Shown here piece by piece: positions 13,163 to 24,197 of a stretch of DNA of 64,000 nt (the first letter of the stretch is position 1; the number at the start of each line of letters is the position of its first letter). The stretch spans positions 3,966,422 through 4,030,421 of the forward strand of contig CP119076.1 in NCBI GenBank assembly GCA_029027985.1. Reading direction: 5' to 3'. The notes under the pieces were generated by a model. That model was not told where the DNA came from and made no database searches. It saw nothing but the letters and a program-made list of their open reading frames with translations. The translations under genes and the position numbers were made by a program. The DNA is from Klebsiella aerogenes. Lineage in GTDB: Bacteria; Pseudomonadota; Gammaproteobacteria; Enterobacterales; Enterobacteriaceae.

Positions 13163-13219
13163 AGGTTTCAATCTCAATTTCAAATTTCGGATAACGAAAA
13201 AGTTGCTGTGTACGCACTC

Positions 13220-13247
13220 TCAGAGTCATTTTATAACGCGAAGTTCC
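13220..13247 (-). promoter_or_regulatory. Sigma-E promoter of degP
   Basis: On the minus strand GGAACTT (13241-13247) and TCTGA (13220-13224) are separated by exactly 16 bases, a full match to the sigma-E consensus and to the known E. coli degP promoter. The start point would be near 13213. Upstream minus-strand sequence has a GTAAAGACGG half-site that may belong to a CpxR site; only the first repeat matches well. Confidence 0.88.
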
Positions 13248-13303
13248 GGAGTTAACTTTCGCTAAAAGTAAAAATTTATTGTCCGTCTTTACAAAACCTG
13301 GGC

Positions 13304-14818
13304 TTATTCCACCGCCATCAAGCGACGATATTCATCCCACGCATACAAATCCGTCATTCCGCTGATATAGTCCTGAATTAATCGACAGCGGTAATAATAT
13401 TCCAGTACTGGATATTCCTCGGTGTCGCGCGAAAGTTTATTCACCGCCTCAACATAGGCCAGCCGATGTCGGGTCGAAAGTTTCTGGAACAGCCTTGAAG
13501 CAATAGGCAAACTACGCATGCGTTCTTGCTCGACTAATTGGCTGAACTCCTCCAGCGATAATTTCAGCAATGGCTCGTAGATATCCAGCAGCCCGCTGAT
13601 CACTCGGTAGCCCTGCAATTCCAACTGCTCAACATCCGGATGGCTAAACACCTGTTTTATCGCGACGTTTTTATAAAGTTCAAGCAACTGGCTGCAATCG
13701 CTGTCGTCTTCTAACAGCGCATGATTAAAATCACCGCTAAAGATAGCCGGTAAGTTTTCGATAAATCGATGCGCCGCATAAGGCACCAGCTTATTCAGCG
13801 TGTTGACCCGTAAATACATAAAGAACTGATCTTCAGTACTGCGGCTCAGTGAATTTGCCCGCGATTTATCCCACGCATTTTCCACCACCTGCGCGAACAA
13901 CGATCCTTTTTCATGAGTACCCCATGCGTCATACAGATGTTGATATAGTTGCTCAACGCTGAAGATGCGTTTCTCTACCGCATCTTCAAGGTCAGCGACG
14001 CAATATGAAATATCATCGGCAGCCTCCATAATCCACGTTAATGGGAATCGATTGTAAGGCGCCAGATCCAGTTCTTTACGTAGCCGCGCGATATACTCTT
14101 CTTCGGCTAAATAATAACCAGGTTTTTTCATTAAGTAGCTATGGCTGGCAGGCGTCTCTCCCCGCCACCACGCCGGGCGCGTATATTTCAGAATGCAGCC
14201 TACCTGAGTCCAGGTGAGGTTCATGCGCATCAGCGTATGCACAATACGGATCCCCTGGGCATTACCTTCGAACCAGCACAGATCCTGGCGCACCTTACGC
14301 CGCAGCTCGTTCAACGGCCCCTCGTCTTCGTGCAGGCGCAGCGCATCGACGTCGCAGCGATCGTGGCTCAACGGCTGGCTGGCCGCGTCTTTTGGCGCCA
14401 GCCGTTTGCTGAACCAATCGTTAATTGCCGCTTCGCCGAAATGACCAAACGGCGGATTACCGATATCGTGCATCAGGCAAGCCATTTCCACGACGCTTTC
14501 AAACGGACCGCTCAGTTCATCAAGCCCGTAGCGCTCCAGCAGCTTTTGCTCCTTCAGGCGGCTTAGCACCTCTTTCGCGATATAGCGCCCGACCTGCTGA
14601 ACTTCGAGTGAGTGGGTCAGACGCGTGCGCACCGCCGCGTTGCGCTCCAGCGGGAAGACCTGGGTTTTCTGCTGCAGACGGCGAATGGCTGGCGAGTTGA
14701 TAATGCGCCCGCGATCGCTTTCGAACACCCGCAGGATCTCGCGTTCCGTCTCTACGCCCTGCGGCGAACGGTAACGCCGACGCCAGTGAATCTTGTTGCG
14801 AAAATCAATATTTGCCAT
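13304..14818 (-). CDS. dgt: Deoxyguanosinetriphosphate triphosphohydrolase
   Basis: Hydrolyses dGTP to deoxyguanosine and tripolyphosphate. It is an HD-superfamily hexamer of the cytoplasm. The 504 residues compare with 505 in E. coli. The HD metal-binding motif is in [16 protein letters not shown] near residue 115, with the earlier His in [12 protein letters not shown] and the last Asp in [16 protein letters not shown]. It is divergent from mtnN, with 83 bases between the two starts that must hold both promoters. Confidence 0.97.
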   Translation of the reverse strand: MANIDFRNKIHWRRRYRSPQGVETEREILRVFESDRGRIINSPAIRRLQQKTQVFPLERNAAVRTRLTHSLEVQQVGRYIAKEVLSRLKEQKLLERYGLDELSGPFESVVEMACLMHDIGNPPFGHFGEAAINDWFSKRLAPKDAASQPLSHDRCDVDALRLHEDEGPLNELRRKVRQDLCWFEGNAQGIRIVHTLMRMNLTWTQVGCILKYTRPAWWRGETPASHSYLMKKPGYYLAEEEYIARLRKELDLAPYNRFPLTWIMEAADDISYCVADLEDAVEKRIFSVEQLYQHLYDAWGTHEKGSLFAQVVENAWDKSRANSLSRSTEDQFFMYLRVNTLNKLVPYAAHRFIENLPAIFSGDFNHALLEDDSDCSQLLELYKNVAIKQVFSHPDVEQLELQGYRVISGLLDIYEPLLKLSLEEFSQLVEQERMRSLPIASRLFQKLSTRHRLAYVEAVNKLSRDTEEYPVLEYYYRCRLIQDYISGMTDLYAWDEYRRLMAVE

Positions 14819-14901
14819 AGCCTCTCCCGCGCGAGCAATACGCTTCCCCTTAAGCGCATGATAGACTATGCAGCTAATCCTGACACATCGCGAGTAAATC
14901 T

Positions 14902-15600
14902 ATGAAAATTGGCATTATTGGCGCCATGGAAGAAGAAGTTACCCTTCTGCGCGACAAAATCGAGAACCGCCAGACGCTCTCTATCGGCGGTAGCGAAATC
15001 TATACCGGCCAACTTCACGGTACCGAGGTGGCGCTGCTGAAATCCGGTATTGGTAAAGTGGCCGCCGCCATGGGCGCGACCCTGCTGCTGGAACGCTGCA
15101 AGCCGGATGTGATTATCAATACCGGTTCCGCCGGCGGCCTGGCGCCGACGCTGACGGTGGGCGATATCGTCGTCTCCGACGAAGCGCGCTACCACGATGC
15201 CGACGTCACCGCCTTTGGCTACGAATATGGCCAACTGCCGGGCTGTCCGGCCGGTTTCAAAGCGGACGACAAACTGATTACCGCCGCGGAAACCTGCATC
15301 AAGGCACTGAACCTCAACGCCGTTCGCGGCCTGATCGTCAGCGGCGACGCTTTCATCAATGGCTCCGTAGGGCTGGCGAAAATTCGCCATAACTTCCCAC
15401 AGGCGGTTGCCGTCGAGATGGAAGCGACCGCGATCGCCCACGTCTGCCACAACTTCAACATTCCTTTTGTGGTGGTGCGCGCGATCTCCGACGTCGCTGA
15501 CCAGCAATCTCACCTGAGCTTTGACGAGTTCCTCGCCGTTGCCGCCAAGCAGTCCACCCTGATGGTGGAAAACCTGGTACAGAACCTGGCGCGTGGCTAA
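14902..15600 (+). CDS. mtnN: 5'-methylthioadenosine/S-adenosylhomocysteine nucleosidase
   Basis: Cleaves MTA, SAH and 5'-deoxyadenosine, salvaging adenine and methionine and feeding autoinducer-2 synthesis. The 232 residues equal E. coli MtnN (Pfs). The catalytic acid Glu12 lies in [13 protein letters not shown], the substrate-binding Glu in [14 protein letters not shown], and the catalytic Asp in RAISDVAD. It overlaps the next gene, btuF, by 8 bases, indicating translational coupling. MTA is also the by-product of SpeE, encoded elsewhere in the window. Confidence 0.98.
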   Translation: MKIGIIGAMEEEVTLLRDKIENRQTLSIGGSEIYTGQLHGTEVALLKSGIGKVAAAMGATLLLERCKPDVIINTGSAGGLAPTLTVGDIVVSDEARYHDADVTAFGYEYGQLPGCPAGFKADDKLITAAETCIKALNLNAVRGLIVSGDAFINGSVGLAKIRHNFPQAVAVEMEATAIAHVCHNFNIPFVVVRAISDVADQQSHLSFDEFLAVAAKQSTLMVENLVQNLARG

Positions 15601-16393
15601 GCCGCTACACAAGGCGTTCATCGCCCTGCTGTTGCTCGCCCCGGCGTGGCTTTTCGCCACGCCGCGGGTGGTCACGCTCTCCCCGGCCAATACCGAACTG
15701 GCCTTTGCCGCCGGCATTACCCCGGTCGGCGTCAGCAGCTATTCCGACTACCCTCCCGAAGCAGCTAACATTGAGCAAATCGCCAGTTGGCAGGGAATGA
15801 ATCTTGAACGCATCGTCGCGCTGAAACCCGATTTAGTGCTGGCATGGCGCGGCGGCAACGCCGAACGCCAGGTCAATCAGCTCAGTTCGCTGGGCATCAA
15901 GGTTATCTGGGTGGACACGGGATCGATTGAAGCGATTATCGCCACACTGCGCCAGCTGGCATCATGGAGCCCGCAGCCGGAAAAAGCCCGCCAGGCGGCT
16001 CAGGAAATGCAGAACGACTACGAGTCGCTGAAAGCCCGCTATGCCAGCGCGCCGAAAAAGCGCGTCTTCCTGCAGTTTGGCTCCAACCCGCTGTTCACCA
16101 GCAATAGCGCCTCCATTCAGAATCAGGTTTTAACCCTCTGCGGCGGAGAAAATATTTTTGCCGCCAGCCGCGTGCCCTGGCCGCAGGTCAGCCGCGAGCA
16201 AGTGCTGTCGAGGCATCCGCAGGCGATCGTCATGACTGGCGACGTCAGTAAAATCCCCGCCGTTGAGCGCTATTGGCAAAATCAGCTCACCATTTCGCTC
16301 ATCGTCTTACATAGCGACTGGTTTGAACGCGCGGGCCCACGTATTATCCTTGCCGCAAAACAACTGTGTACTGCGCTTGAGCAGGTAAAATAA
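15593..16393 (+). CDS. btuF: Periplasmic vitamin B12-binding protein
   Basis: Substrate-binding protein that hands cobalamin to the BtuCD ABC transporter. It has 266 residues, as in E. coli. An N-terminal Sec signal ([17 protein letters not shown]) ends near residue 22 with no lipobox, followed by the helical-backbone binding-protein fold ([18 protein letters not shown]). The start is GTG at 15593, inside the end of mtnN. btuC and btuD are not in this window. mtnN-btuF-yadS form a compact run, as in E. coli. Confidence 0.96.
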   Translation: MAKPLHKAFIALLLLAPAWLFATPRVVTLSPANTELAFAAGITPVGVSSYSDYPPEAANIEQIASWQGMNLERIVALKPDLVLAWRGGNAERQVNQLSSLGIKVIWVDTGSIEAIIATLRQLASWSPQPEKARQAAQEMQNDYESLKARYASAPKKRVFLQFGSNPLFTSNSASIQNQVLTLCGGENIFAASRVPWPQVSREQVLSRHPQAIVMTGDVSKIPAVERYWQNQLTISLIVLHSDWFERAGPRIILAAKQLCTALEQVK

Positions 16394-16427
16394 CGGCCTG
16401 GCAACAGGCTTTGAGCGGGAACTGACG

Positions 16428-17051
16428 ATGCTTGTCTATTGGCTGGATATTATTGGCACAGCCGTATTTGCTATCTCCGGCGTGTTACTGGCCGGAAAAT
16501 TACGCATGGACCCTTTCGGCGTGCTGGTGTTAGGCGTGGTCACTGCCGTGGGCGGCGGGACGATCCGCGACATGGCGTTGGCCAACGGCCCGGTGTTCTG
16601 GGTCAAAGATCCCACCGATCTGGTGGTGGCGATGGTCACCAGCATGTTAACGATTCTACTGGTGCGCCAGCCGCGGCGAATGCCGAAATGGGTCCTGCCG
16701 GTGCTGGACGCCGTTGGCCTGGCGGTGTTTGTCGGCATTGGCGTGAATAAAGCTTTTATCGCCCATACCGGCCCGCTGGTGGCTATCTGCATGGGCGTGG
16801 TCACCGGCGTCGGCGGCGGGATTATTCGCGACGTGCTGGCGCGCGAAGTACCGATGATTCTGCGGACCGAAATCTACGCCACCGCCTGTATTGTCGGCGG
16901 TATTGTACATGCTACGGCACACTACACCTTCCAGCTGTCGCTGGAAAACTCGGCGATGTTGGGGATGCTGGTAACGCTGGGAATTCGTCTGGCGGCCATT
17001 CGCTGGCACCTGAAGCTGCCGACGTTTGCGCTGGATGATAACGGACGGTAG
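16428..17051 (+). CDS. yadS: TRIC/UPF0126 family inner-membrane protein
   Basis: Small integral membrane protein of 207 residues with about seven hydrophobic helices arranged as an internal duplication. Each half carries a Gly-rich GGGTIRD or GGGIIRD motif (VVTAVGGGTIRDMAL and VVTGVGGGIIRDVLA) diagnostic of the TRIC cation-channel fold. Prokaryotic TRIC homologues are trimeric cation channels; the physiological role of YadS is not known. It follows btuF by 34 bases and converges on erpA. Confidence 0.93.
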   Translation: MLVYWLDIIGTAVFAISGVLLAGKLRMDPFGVLVLGVVTAVGGGTIRDMALANGPVFWVKDPTDLVVAMVTSMLTILLVRQPRRMPKWVLPVLDAVGLAVFVGIGVNKAFIAHTGPLVAICMGVVTGVGGGIIRDVLAREVPMILRTEIYATACIVGGIVHATAHYTFQLSLENSAMLGMLVTLGIRLAAIRWHLKLPTFALDDNGR

Positions 17052-17059
17052 GAAAGCGT

Positions 17060-17085
17060 CCCCGGCGCGGCGATGTCGGCCGGGG
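17060..17085. terminator. Hairpin between converging yadS and erpA
   Basis: A 7-bp stem ccccggc/gccgggg with a 12-nt loop lies between the two converging stops. It has no good T-tract on either side, so it is a weak terminator candidate only. Confidence 0.35.
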
Positions 17086-17091
17086 CACGTG

Positions 17092-17436
17092 TTAAACGCT
17101 GAACGAGGACCCGCAGCCGCAGGTGCTTTTCGCATTCGGGTTGGTCACGATGAAACGCGAACCTTCCAGGCCTTCGGTATAATCGACGGCGCCGCCGACC
17201 AGGTACTGCAGGCTCATTGGGTCAACCACCAGGCCAACGCCCTGTTTCTCGATGGTCATATCCCCTTCGTTAATCTGATCGTCAAAGGTGAAGCCATACT
17301 GGAAACCGCTGCAACCACCGCCGGTGATGTACACGCGCAGTTTCAGGTTCGGATTATCTTCATCCGCAATCAGATGTTTTACTTTGTTCGCTGCGGCTTC
17401 GGTAAACTCCAGCGGCAACGCTACGTCATCACTCAT
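17092..17436 (-). CDS. erpA: A-type iron-sulfur cluster carrier protein ErpA
   Basis: Delivers Fe-S clusters to apoproteins, notably the isoprenoid enzymes IspG and IspH. The 114 residues equal E. coli ErpA. The three cluster-ligand cysteines of the A-type family are visible: one in [13 protein letters not shown] and two in the C-terminal STCGCGSSF. It is a single gene between clcA and yadS, and it converges on yadS. Confidence 0.98.
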   Translation of the reverse strand: MSDDVALPLEFTEAAANKVKHLIADEDNPNLKLRVYITGGGCSGFQYGFTFDDQINEGDMTIEKQGVGLVVDPMSLQYLVGGAVDYTEGLEGSRFIVTNPNAKSTCGCGSSFSV

Positions 17437-17517
17437 TTTTTGCTCCCATTGATACTTCCGGCCGGTTAAAGAATAACCGGACCTTTTGAGCCATTATCTA
17501 ATACCCTGGTAAATCGT

Positions 17518-18936
17518 TCAAGTATTCTCCCGGGGTACCTGCTGCGCTTTCGCTGCCTGTTCAGCCTCCTGCTTAGCCAGAGTACGTTGCAGAATGGTAG
17601 AATACAAAGGCTTACCGCCGAGGAACTGCGCCAGTAGTGTTGCCCCAAGACAGGTAATAATCATTGGCAAAATGAGCTGATAGTTATCGGTCATTTCCAG
17701 CACCAGCACAATACCGGTCAGCGGCGCGCGTACCGAAGCGGCAAGCAGCGCCCCCATCCCGGCGATAGCGAAGGTTCCGGCATCCAGATGATAAGACGGA
17801 AACAGCGGGATGGCCGCCATACCAAATGCCGTGCCCAGCAGCGTGCCCAACGCCAGCATCGGTGCAAAAATACCGCCCGGCGCGCCGGAGGAAAAACACA
17901 GCAGCGTGGTGATCACACGGGCGACAAAGATGAACAACAGCAGCCCGACTGAGAAGTTACCGGCAGCGGCGATAGGGATCAGGTTAAATCCGCCGCCCAC
18001 CGCCGTTGGCTGCATCAGCCCAAACAGGCCGCAAATCCCACCAATGAGCCCCCCAACCAGCACCCATTTTTTGATATTGCCGCCGTGGATGCGCTGGAAC
18101 ATATCCTGAGTCCGCAGCACCAGAAAATTAAACAATGGCCCGAAGCAGCCGAAGATCATCCCCAGAATCAGATACAGCCACAAGGTGTTGACCGGCGCAT
18201 TGCTCAGCTTGCCGACCTCGATAATCGCCCCTTCGCCATTAAAAATGCGAAACACAATGCTCGACATAATCACGCCGGTAAACACCGCTTTAATCGAGAT
18301 TAAGTTGTAGCGGAACTGCGGACGCATCTCTTCGATGATAAACAGGATCCCCGCCAGCGGCGCGTTGAAAGCGGCGGAGAGCCCCGCCGCCGCGCCGGTG
18401 GCCAGCAGCGTGTGCCGTGCTTCGGGGCTGCGCAGGCGGAATACATCCACCACCATGCGCCCGAGATTACCGCCCAGTTGCACCATCGGCCCTTCGCGGC
18501 CGAGCACCATCCCGGCGCCCAGCGTTCCCATCCCGCCGACGAATTTGACCGGCAATACGCGCCACCAGCGTACCGGGCGCAGCTCTTCCAGCGCCCCTTC
18601 GATTTCCGGGATCCCGGAACCGCCCGCTTCCGGCGCAAAGCGGCGTACCAGAAAATAGCCGATCATGGCCAGCAGCGCCGACAGGATAAAGGCCAGCGGC
18701 CAGATCAAAAATCCGTGGTCCGCGACCTGCACCAACGCGCCGATCCGCTGGTTCTGCACCCAATTCACGCTCTTTTCAAACGCCACGCCCACCAGCCCGG
18801 CCAGCGTACCGACCACTGCCGCCATTAACAAAACCGCCAGCGGCGTTTTGTCGCGCTGAATCAAACGGCGGACCGCATCGCTACGGCGCACGCGAACGAA
18901 TTGATGTGCTTCAAAAGAGGGAGTTTCTGCTTTCAT
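17518..18936 (-). CDS. clcA: H+/Cl- exchange transporter ClcA
   Basis: Inner-membrane dimer that swaps two chloride for one proton and supports extreme acid resistance. It has 472 residues from [14 protein letters not shown] signature motifs are present: [20 protein letters not shown] with the gating Glu148, and [11 protein letters not shown]. The internal proton Glu203 (IIEEMRPQF) is present, which marks an exchanger rather than a channel. The frame extends 14 codons upstream without family support. It is divergent from hemL. Confidence 0.97.
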   Translation of the reverse strand: MKAETPSFEAHQFVRVRRSDAVRRLIQRDKTPLAVLLMAAVVGTLAGLVGVAFEKSVNWVQNQRIGALVQVADHGFLIWPLAFILSALLAMIGYFLVRRFAPEAGGSGIPEIEGALEELRPVRWWRVLPVKFVGGMGTLGAGMVLGREGPMVQLGGNLGRMVVDVFRLRSPEARHTLLATGAAAGLSAAFNAPLAGILFIIEEMRPQFRYNLISIKAVFTGVIMSSIVFRIFNGEGAIIEVGKLSNAPVNTLWLYLILGMIFGCFGPLFNFLVLRTQDMFQRIHGGNIKKWVLVGGLIGGICGLFGLMQPTAVGGGFNLIPIAAAGNFSVGLLLFIFVARVITTLLCFSSGAPGGIFAPMLALGTLLGTAFGMAAIPLFPSYHLDAGTFAIAGMGALLAASVRAPLTGIVLVLEMTDNYQLILPMIITCLGATLLAQFLGGKPLYSTILQRTLAKQEAEQAAKAQQVPRENT

Positions 18937-19115
18937 GCCCTGAACATCTATTGGTAATACAAATAAGAAAAGAGGCATTTTAGCCGTCTCCGCGCCGCGC
19001 GTCGCGAAAAAATTGTTTCGTCCGCTTAATGTTTCAATTGGGCAAAACTTTCATAACCTTCATGGAATAACTTAGAATAGCCGCATAACTTTATTCACGA
19101 ACCAGGATCCTGGCC

Positions 19116-20396
19116 ATGAGCAAATCTGAAAGTCTGTATAACGCCGCGCGCGAACTCATCCCCGGCGGCGTCAACTCGCCAGTCCGCGCCTTCACCGGCG
19201 TAGGTGGAACGCCGCTGTTTATTGAACGCGCTGACGGTGCTTACCTGTACGATGTCGATGGTAAAGCTTATATCGATTATGTCGGCTCCTGGGGCCCAAT
19301 GGTACTGGGCCACAACCATCCGGCAATCCGTAACGCGGTGATTGAAGCGGCGGAGCGCGGATTAAGCTTCGGCGCGCCAACCGAAATGGAAGTGAAAATG
19401 GCGGAACTGGTCACTGAACTGGTGCCGACGATGGATATGGTGCGAATGGTGAACTCCGGCACCGAAGCCACGATGAGCGCCATACGCCTGGCGCGCGGCT
19501 TCACGGGTCGTGACAAAATCATTAAGTTCGAAGGCTGTTACCACGGCCACGCCGACTGTCTGCTGGTGAAAGCCGGCTCCGGCGCGCTGACCCTCGGCCA
19601 GCCGAACTCGCCGGGCGTTCCAGCCGATTTCGCTAAGCATACGCTGACCTGCACCTACAACGACCTCGCCTCGGTGCGCGCGGCATTTGAACAGTATCCG
19701 CAGGATATCGCCTGCATCATCGTCGAGCCGGTGGCTGGTAATATGAACTGCATCCCGCCGCAGCCGGAGTTCCTGCCAGGTCTGCGCGCGCTGTGCGATG
19801 AGTTCGGCGCGCTGCTGATTATCGATGAAGTGATGACCGGTTTCCGCGTGGCGCTGGCTGGCGCTCAGTCTTATTACGGCGTTGAGCCGGATCTGACCTG
19901 CCTTGGCAAAATCATCGGCGGCGGTATGCCGGTAGGCGCATTCGGCGGCCGTCGTGAAGTGATGGACGCGCTGGCGCCAACGGGCCCGGTGTACCAGGCA
20001 GGTACCCTGTCGGGCAACCCGATCGCGATGGCTGCAGGCTTCGCCTGCTTAAGCGAAGTGGCGCAACCGGGCGTACATGAAACCCTGACCGACCTGACCA
20101 ACCAGCTGGCGGAAGGCCTGCTGAACGCGGCGCGCGACACCGGGATCCCGCTGGTGGTGAACAACGTCGGCGGCATGTTCGGCATCTTCTTTACCGATGC
20201 CGAAACCGTGACCTGCTATCAGGATGTGGTGAAATGCGATGTGGAGCGCTTCAAACGTTTCTTCCACCTGATGCTGGAAGAAGGTGTTTACCTGGCACCG
20301 TCAGCGTTTGAAGCGGGCTTTATGTCGGTCGCCCACAGCGAAGAAGACATTAACAACACCATCGACGCGGCGCGTCGGGTGTTTGCCAAACTGTAA
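19116..20396 (+). CDS. hemL: Glutamate-1-semialdehyde 2,1-aminomutase
   Basis: Makes 5-aminolevulinate, the tetrapyrrole precursor, from glutamate-1-semialdehyde. It is PLP-dependent and cytoplasmic. The 426 residues equal E. coli HemL. The class-III aminotransferase core shows [25 protein letters not shown] and the PLP-lysine motif [16 protein letters not shown]. The ATG follows AGGATCCTGG. It stands alone, with BIME-type repeats separating it from the converging fhu operon. Heme and iron-uptake genes are adjacent, as in E. coli. Confidence 0.98.
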   Translation: MSKSESLYNAARELIPGGVNSPVRAFTGVGGTPLFIERADGAYLYDVDGKAYIDYVGSWGPMVLGHNHPAIRNAVIEAAERGLSFGAPTEMEVKMAELVTELVPTMDMVRMVNSGTEATMSAIRLARGFTGRDKIIKFEGCYHGHADCLLVKAGSGALTLGQPNSPGVPADFAKHTLTCTYNDLASVRAAFEQYPQDIACIIVEPVAGNMNCIPPQPEFLPGLRALCDEFGALLIIDEVMTGFRVALAGAQSYYGVEPDLTCLGKIIGGGMPVGAFGGRREVMDALAPTGPVYQAGTLSGNPIAMAAGFACLSEVAQPGVHETLTDLTNQLAEGLLNAARDTGIPLVVNNVGGMFGIFFTDAETVTCYQDVVKCDVERFKRFFHLMLEEGVYLAPSAFEAGFMSVAHSEEDINNTIDAARRVFAKL

Positions 20397-20405
20397 TAGA
20401 CCTTA

Positions 20406-20478
20406 ATGCCGGGTGGCGCTGCGCTTACCCGGCTACAGTTTAGTCGCCCGGATAAGGCGCAACGCGCCGCTATCCGGG
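20406..20478. repeat. REP/BIME-like pair between hemL and fhuB
   Basis: Two GC-rich imperfect palindromes lie in the gap between converging hemL and fhuB. The first (20408-20436) reads gccgggtggcgctgcgctta and ends in cccggctac, with the CTAC tail typical of REP units. The second (about 20444-20478) has cccggata and tatccggg arms. They probably block or end transcription from both sides. Confidence 0.7.
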
Positions 20479-20482
20479 ATCG

Positions 20483-22468
20483 TTAGCGGCTCTGCTTTCT
20501 CAGCAAATAGATAAAGTAAGGCGCGCCAATAAAGGTCGACAACAGTCCAGCCGGGATCTGGTAAGGGAACATGATCATTCGCCCGCACCAGTCGGCGAAG
20601 ACCAGCAGCATCCCGCCAATCAGCCCGGAAATCACCATATGCGGCATCGTCCGGCGGAACCCCACCATCCTCGCAATATGCGGCGCCATCAGGCCGACAA
20701 AACTTAACGGCCCAATCGTAAGCGTCGCCGTCGCCGTCAGACTCGCCGCCAGCAGCAATAAAGCGACCCGTGATGAGGTTAATGCCATCCCTACCGCCCG
20801 CGCGGCTTCGCCGCCCAACGGCAGAATCGTCAGCCAACGGCGACAGAGCGGCGCCAGCGCCAGCAACGCCAGCATCACCATGCCGCTGCGCAGCGCCATC
20901 TCCGGCGTCGCGCTGTAGGTCGAGCCGGACATCCACGTCAGGATCTGCGCCATTCGCGGATCGCCGCTGGCCTGCAACATCATCAATAGCATCGTAAATG
21001 CGGTACTCAACGCCATCCCCGCCAGCAACATGCGATGCGGCGAGAAACCGCCGCGCCCGGCGGCAATCAGAATAACGAGCAACGTCGCTGCGGCGCCAAG
21101 GCTACCGGCAGGCAACAGCCAGACAAAGGCATTGCCCGGCACGAAGAACAGCATCAATACCACGCCGAACGCCGCGCCGGAACTAATCCCCAGCACTTCC
21201 GGGCTCGCCATCGGGTTACCGGTCAAACGTTGAATAATACAGCCGGCGACGGCCAGCATCACTCCGGCGAACAGCGCAGAGAGTACACGCGGCCAACGCC
21301 AGGGCATCAGTTGATCCAACAGATCGCCGCTCGCCCACTGCCAACCGTGAGCATCGCGGCCAAAAGCCAACGCAGCAGTCACCGCCAGCAACAACAATGC
21401 GAATCCGCCCAGCGCGAACCACTGCACGTTGTGGCGCTCAATCAGCGCTTTATCGCCCGCGTTCATCACCGGCGCGCTGATGCTGCGCAGCCGTGGCAGC
21501 AGCCACAGCAGTAAAGGCGCGCCAATCAGCGCCGTGACCGAGCCCGTCGACACTTCCATCCATACCCGGGTGAGCCAGAGAATAATTTGATCTGAGAGCC
21601 ACAGAATCAACGCGCCAATCAGCGCCGCCAGTAGCAGTCGCGACAGCAGACGGCGGGCGCCGAGCATTTTCGCCAGCAGCGGGGCAAACAGGCCGATAAA
21701 GCCGATAATCCCCACCGCGTTAACCAACAATGCGCTGATCACGATAGCCAACGTCAGGGCACCAAGCCTCGCCAGCGACAGCGCCAGCCCAAGGTTGCGC
21801 GCCACGCCGTCATCCAGTCCCATCAGGGTTAACGGACGCAGCAGCAGCAGCGTCAGTATCGCCCCGCCGAGCAATTGCGGCCACAGGCGCTGTGCCACGC
21901 TCCAGTCGGTCTGTGTCAGCGTACCGGTGCTCCACAAGAACATACTCTGCAACTGGTCATGGTGGAAAATCACCATCAGTTGGTTGATGGCCCCGCAATA
22001 CAGGCTAACCACCAGACCGGCCAGAATCAGCGTCACCGGCGACAGACGTTTACCCCACGAGACGCCAAACACCAGCGCCCCCACCAGGCATGCTCCAGCC
22101 AGCGCGGCAAACTGCGATGCCAGCACGCCGGGGATCGCCCATAGCGCGGTGACCGTCATTCCCAGTTGCGCGCCGGTAGCAACGCCAAGGGTCGTCGGCT
22201 CCGCCAGCGGGTTACGTAACACCTGCTGAAACAGTACGCCGACTAACCCCAGCCCGGCGCCGACCAGCAGCGATACCGCCAGCCTCGGCAGCAGGCTGTA
22301 ATGGAACAGCATCTGGGCGATATTATCGATATCCGGCTGCCACAGCGCCTGGCGCCACTGCTCATAGGGCAAGGCGATATTGAGATTGACGATACTCAGC
22401 GCGAAGGCGGCTACCAGCAGCGCCGCCAGCAACACGGCAGCTAATGGCGAAATACGCATATTCTTCAT
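20483..22468 (-). CDS. fhuB: Fe(3+)-hydroxamate ABC transporter permease FhuB
   Basis: Inner-membrane permease moving ferrichrome-type siderophores from FhuD into the cytoplasm. It has 661 residues from MKNMRISPL. It is a fused double-length FecCD permease: two homologous halves of about ten helices each, both containing GNPLAEPTTLGVATGA or GNPMASPEVLGISSGA. The start overlaps the fhuD stop (ATGA), so it is translationally coupled. The 42-codon upstream extension of the frame lies inside fhuD and is rejected. It is the last gene of fhuACDB. Confidence 0.97.
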   Translation of the reverse strand: MKNMRISPLAAVLLAALLVAAFALSIVNLNIALPYEQWRQALWQPDIDNIAQMLFHYSLLPRLAVSLLVGAGLGLVGVLFQQVLRNPLAEPTTLGVATGAQLGMTVTALWAIPGVLASQFAALAGACLVGALVFGVSWGKRLSPVTLILAGLVVSLYCGAINQLMVIFHHDQLQSMFLWSTGTLTQTDWSVAQRLWPQLLGGAILTLLLLRPLTLMGLDDGVARNLGLALSLARLGALTLAIVISALLVNAVGIIGFIGLFAPLLAKMLGARRLLSRLLLAALIGALILWLSDQIILWLTRVWMEVSTGSVTALIGAPLLLWLLPRLRSISAPVMNAGDKALIERHNVQWFALGGFALLLLAVTAALAFGRDAHGWQWASGDLLDQLMPWRWPRVLSALFAGVMLAVAGCIIQRLTGNPMASPEVLGISSGAAFGVVLMLFFVPGNAFVWLLPAGSLGAAATLLVILIAAGRGGFSPHRMLLAGMALSTAFTMLLMMLQASGDPRMAQILTWMSGSTYSATPEMALRSGMVMLALLALAPLCRRWLTILPLGGEAARAVGMALTSSRVALLLLAASLTATATLTIGPLSFVGLMAPHIARMVGFRRTMPHMVISGLIGGMLLVFADWCGRMIMFPYQIPAGLLSTFIGAPYFIYLLRKQSR

Positions 22469-23355
22469 CCCGCCCTCCCCTGCGCCCCGGCCAGCACGCG
22501 GGCAAAATGCATCGCCGACAGCGTCGCGCCGTAGAACCAGACCGCTGGTACCCGCTGGAAGCGCCCCGCGCGCACAAAGGGCATCGCCTGCCACAGCGGC
22601 GTCGCCAGCAGTTGGGCCATTTCTCGATCGTTACCGTGATCGAAGCAGATCACATCAGCCTCTTTAAATTCCGCCAACCGGTCGATCCCGACGGTGATAC
22701 TGCCCCAGAATGTCGCGTCGCCGTGCCAGGCGTTTTTAATGCCAAAGCGATCGAGCACGTCCTGGAACAGGCAGTTCTCGCCGAATACCAGCGCGTGGCG
22801 AGCATCGAGCAATGAAATCATCAGCAGCGGACGATCGCCGCGGCCGATAAACTGCGGACGCAGGCTATCCATTAGCGCCTCGAATTCAGCCAGATGGCGT
22901 TTCGCCTGTTGTGGTTTACCCAGCAGATCGGCCATTTCCAGCAGCGAACGCTGTGCCATCGCCAGCGGACGTTTACCGTCGCTGAAGGTAAAACCACGCC
23001 CGGGCGCGATACGCGCCAGCTTTTCCGCCGATGGGCCATAACCCGCCGACCAGACGATAAACGACGGCTTCATCTGCGTCAGCAATTCAAGATTGGGTTC
23101 AGTACGCAGGCCGACATCAATAACCGAGGCGGGCAGCGCGGGTTCATTCACCCACAGGTTGTAGTTGGGAATGTCGGCCACGCCGTAGGGCGTGATGCCT
23201 AACGCCAGCAGAAGTTCCGCCGGTAGCCATTCCAGCGCGACGACGCGCTGCGGGTCAACGTTCGCCGCCTGCGCGCCGCGCATCTGCCACAGCAGCGGTG
23301 ACAGCGCCATCGCCATCAGCAAGCGCCGGCGTGAGAAGAAATTCGAATTTTCCAT
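22465..23355 (-). CDS. fhuD: Fe(3+)-hydroxamate periplasmic binding protein FhuD
   Basis: Binds ferric hydroxamates in the periplasm and docks on FhuB. It has 296 residues. The N-terminus carries SRRRLLMAMALSPLLW, a twin-arginine-type signal, with cleavage near AQA. The helical-backbone fold follows (RVVALEWLPAELLLALGITPYG). The ATG at 23355 overlaps the fhuC stop (TGATG). A TTG one codon earlier is possible but unlikely. The C-terminal half is less like E. coli than the N-terminal half, as is usual for this protein. Confidence 0.97.
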   Translation of the reverse strand: MENSNFFSRRRLLMAMALSPLLWQMRGAQAANVDPQRVVALEWLPAELLLALGITPYGVADIPNYNLWVNEPALPASVIDVGLRTEPNLELLTQMKPSFIVWSAGYGPSAEKLARIAPGRGFTFSDGKRPLAMAQRSLLEMADLLGKPQQAKRHLAEFEALMDSLRPQFIGRGDRPLLMISLLDARHALVFGENCLFQDVLDRFGIKNAWHGDATFWGSITVGIDRLAEFKEADVICFDHGNDREMAQLLATPLWQAMPFVRAGRFQRVPAVWFYGATLSAMHFARVLAGAQGRAG

Positions 23356-24152
23356 CAATAGACAAAGCTTACCGGCGCCGCGCCAGCCGGGTGCGGCAGG
23401 ATACCCATCGGGATGCCGTAGATTTGCTCCAGCGTTTCGCTGCGCATCAGTTCCGCTGGCGTTCCCTGAGCAATCATTTCGCCGCCACGCAGCGCGACCA
23501 GATAGTCGCAGTAGCGGGCAGCCATATTAATATCGTGCAGGACGGCAATCACCGTCAGGCCGCGCTGCTGGCTGAGACGATGCACCAGCGCCAGCACATC
23601 GACCTGATGGGCGATATCCAGCGCCGACGTCGGCTCATCAAGCAGCAGACAGCGGCTATCCTGCGCCACCAACATGGCGATCCACGCGCGCTGACGTTCG
23701 CCGCCGGAAAGGCTATCCACCAGCCGATGCGCCAGAGGCTTCAGCCCCACCAGCGCGATAGCCTCTTCCACTTTTTCACGATCTGCCGCGCCGAAGCGCC
23801 CCAGCGCGCCGTGCCACGGATAGCGGCCAATCGCCACTAGTTCACGCACCGTCATCCCTTCCGCCGCCGGTAGCTGCTGCGGTAAATAAGCAACTTTGCG
23901 GGCGAAGGATTTGCTGCTCCAGCTTTCCAGCGGTTGCCCATCCAGCAAAACATCGCCCTCGGAAGGCGGCTGGTGGCGACCGAGCATTTTCAGCAAGGTA
24001 GATTTACCGGAACCGTTATGGCCAATCAGGCCAGTCACTTTTCCAGCCGGGAAGGTGAGCGAGAGAGGGTGAAGCAGCGTACGACCCGGTACGCGAAAGG
24101 TCACGCGATGTAACGAAAATGTCGTGTCAGCGTGCGAAGTCTGTTCCTGCAT
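23355..24152 (-). CDS. fhuC: Fe(3+)-hydroxamate ABC transporter ATPase FhuC
   Basis: ATP-hydrolysing subunit of the hydroxamate siderophore importer. The 265 residues equal E. coli FhuC. Walker A GHNGSGKST is near residue 45, the signature LSGGERQRAW and Walker B RCLLLDEPTSALD near 150-170, and the H-loop VLHDIN follows. It lies 45 bases downstream of fhuA and is coupled to fhuD by a TGATG overlap. Confidence 0.98.
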   Translation of the reverse strand: MQEQTSHADTTFSLHRVTFRVPGRTLLHPLSLTFPAGKVTGLIGHNGSGKSTLLKMLGRHQPPSEGDVLLDGQPLESWSSKSFARKVAYLPQQLPAAEGMTVRELVAIGRYPWHGALGRFGAADREKVEEAIALVGLKPLAHRLVDSLSGGERQRAWIAMLVAQDSRCLLLDEPTSALDIAHQVDVLALVHRLSQQRGLTVIAVLHDINMAARYCDYLVALRGGEMIAQGTPAELMRSETLEQIYGIPMGILPHPAGAAPVSFVY

Positions 24153-24197
24153 AGCGACAACCTGATGTTGGGCGCGGCGAACCGCGCCCGTGAGTAG

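Noticed and set aside
14866-15717. 283-codon minus-strand open frame
   Set aside because: Antisense to mtnN and btuF, which are both certain genes.
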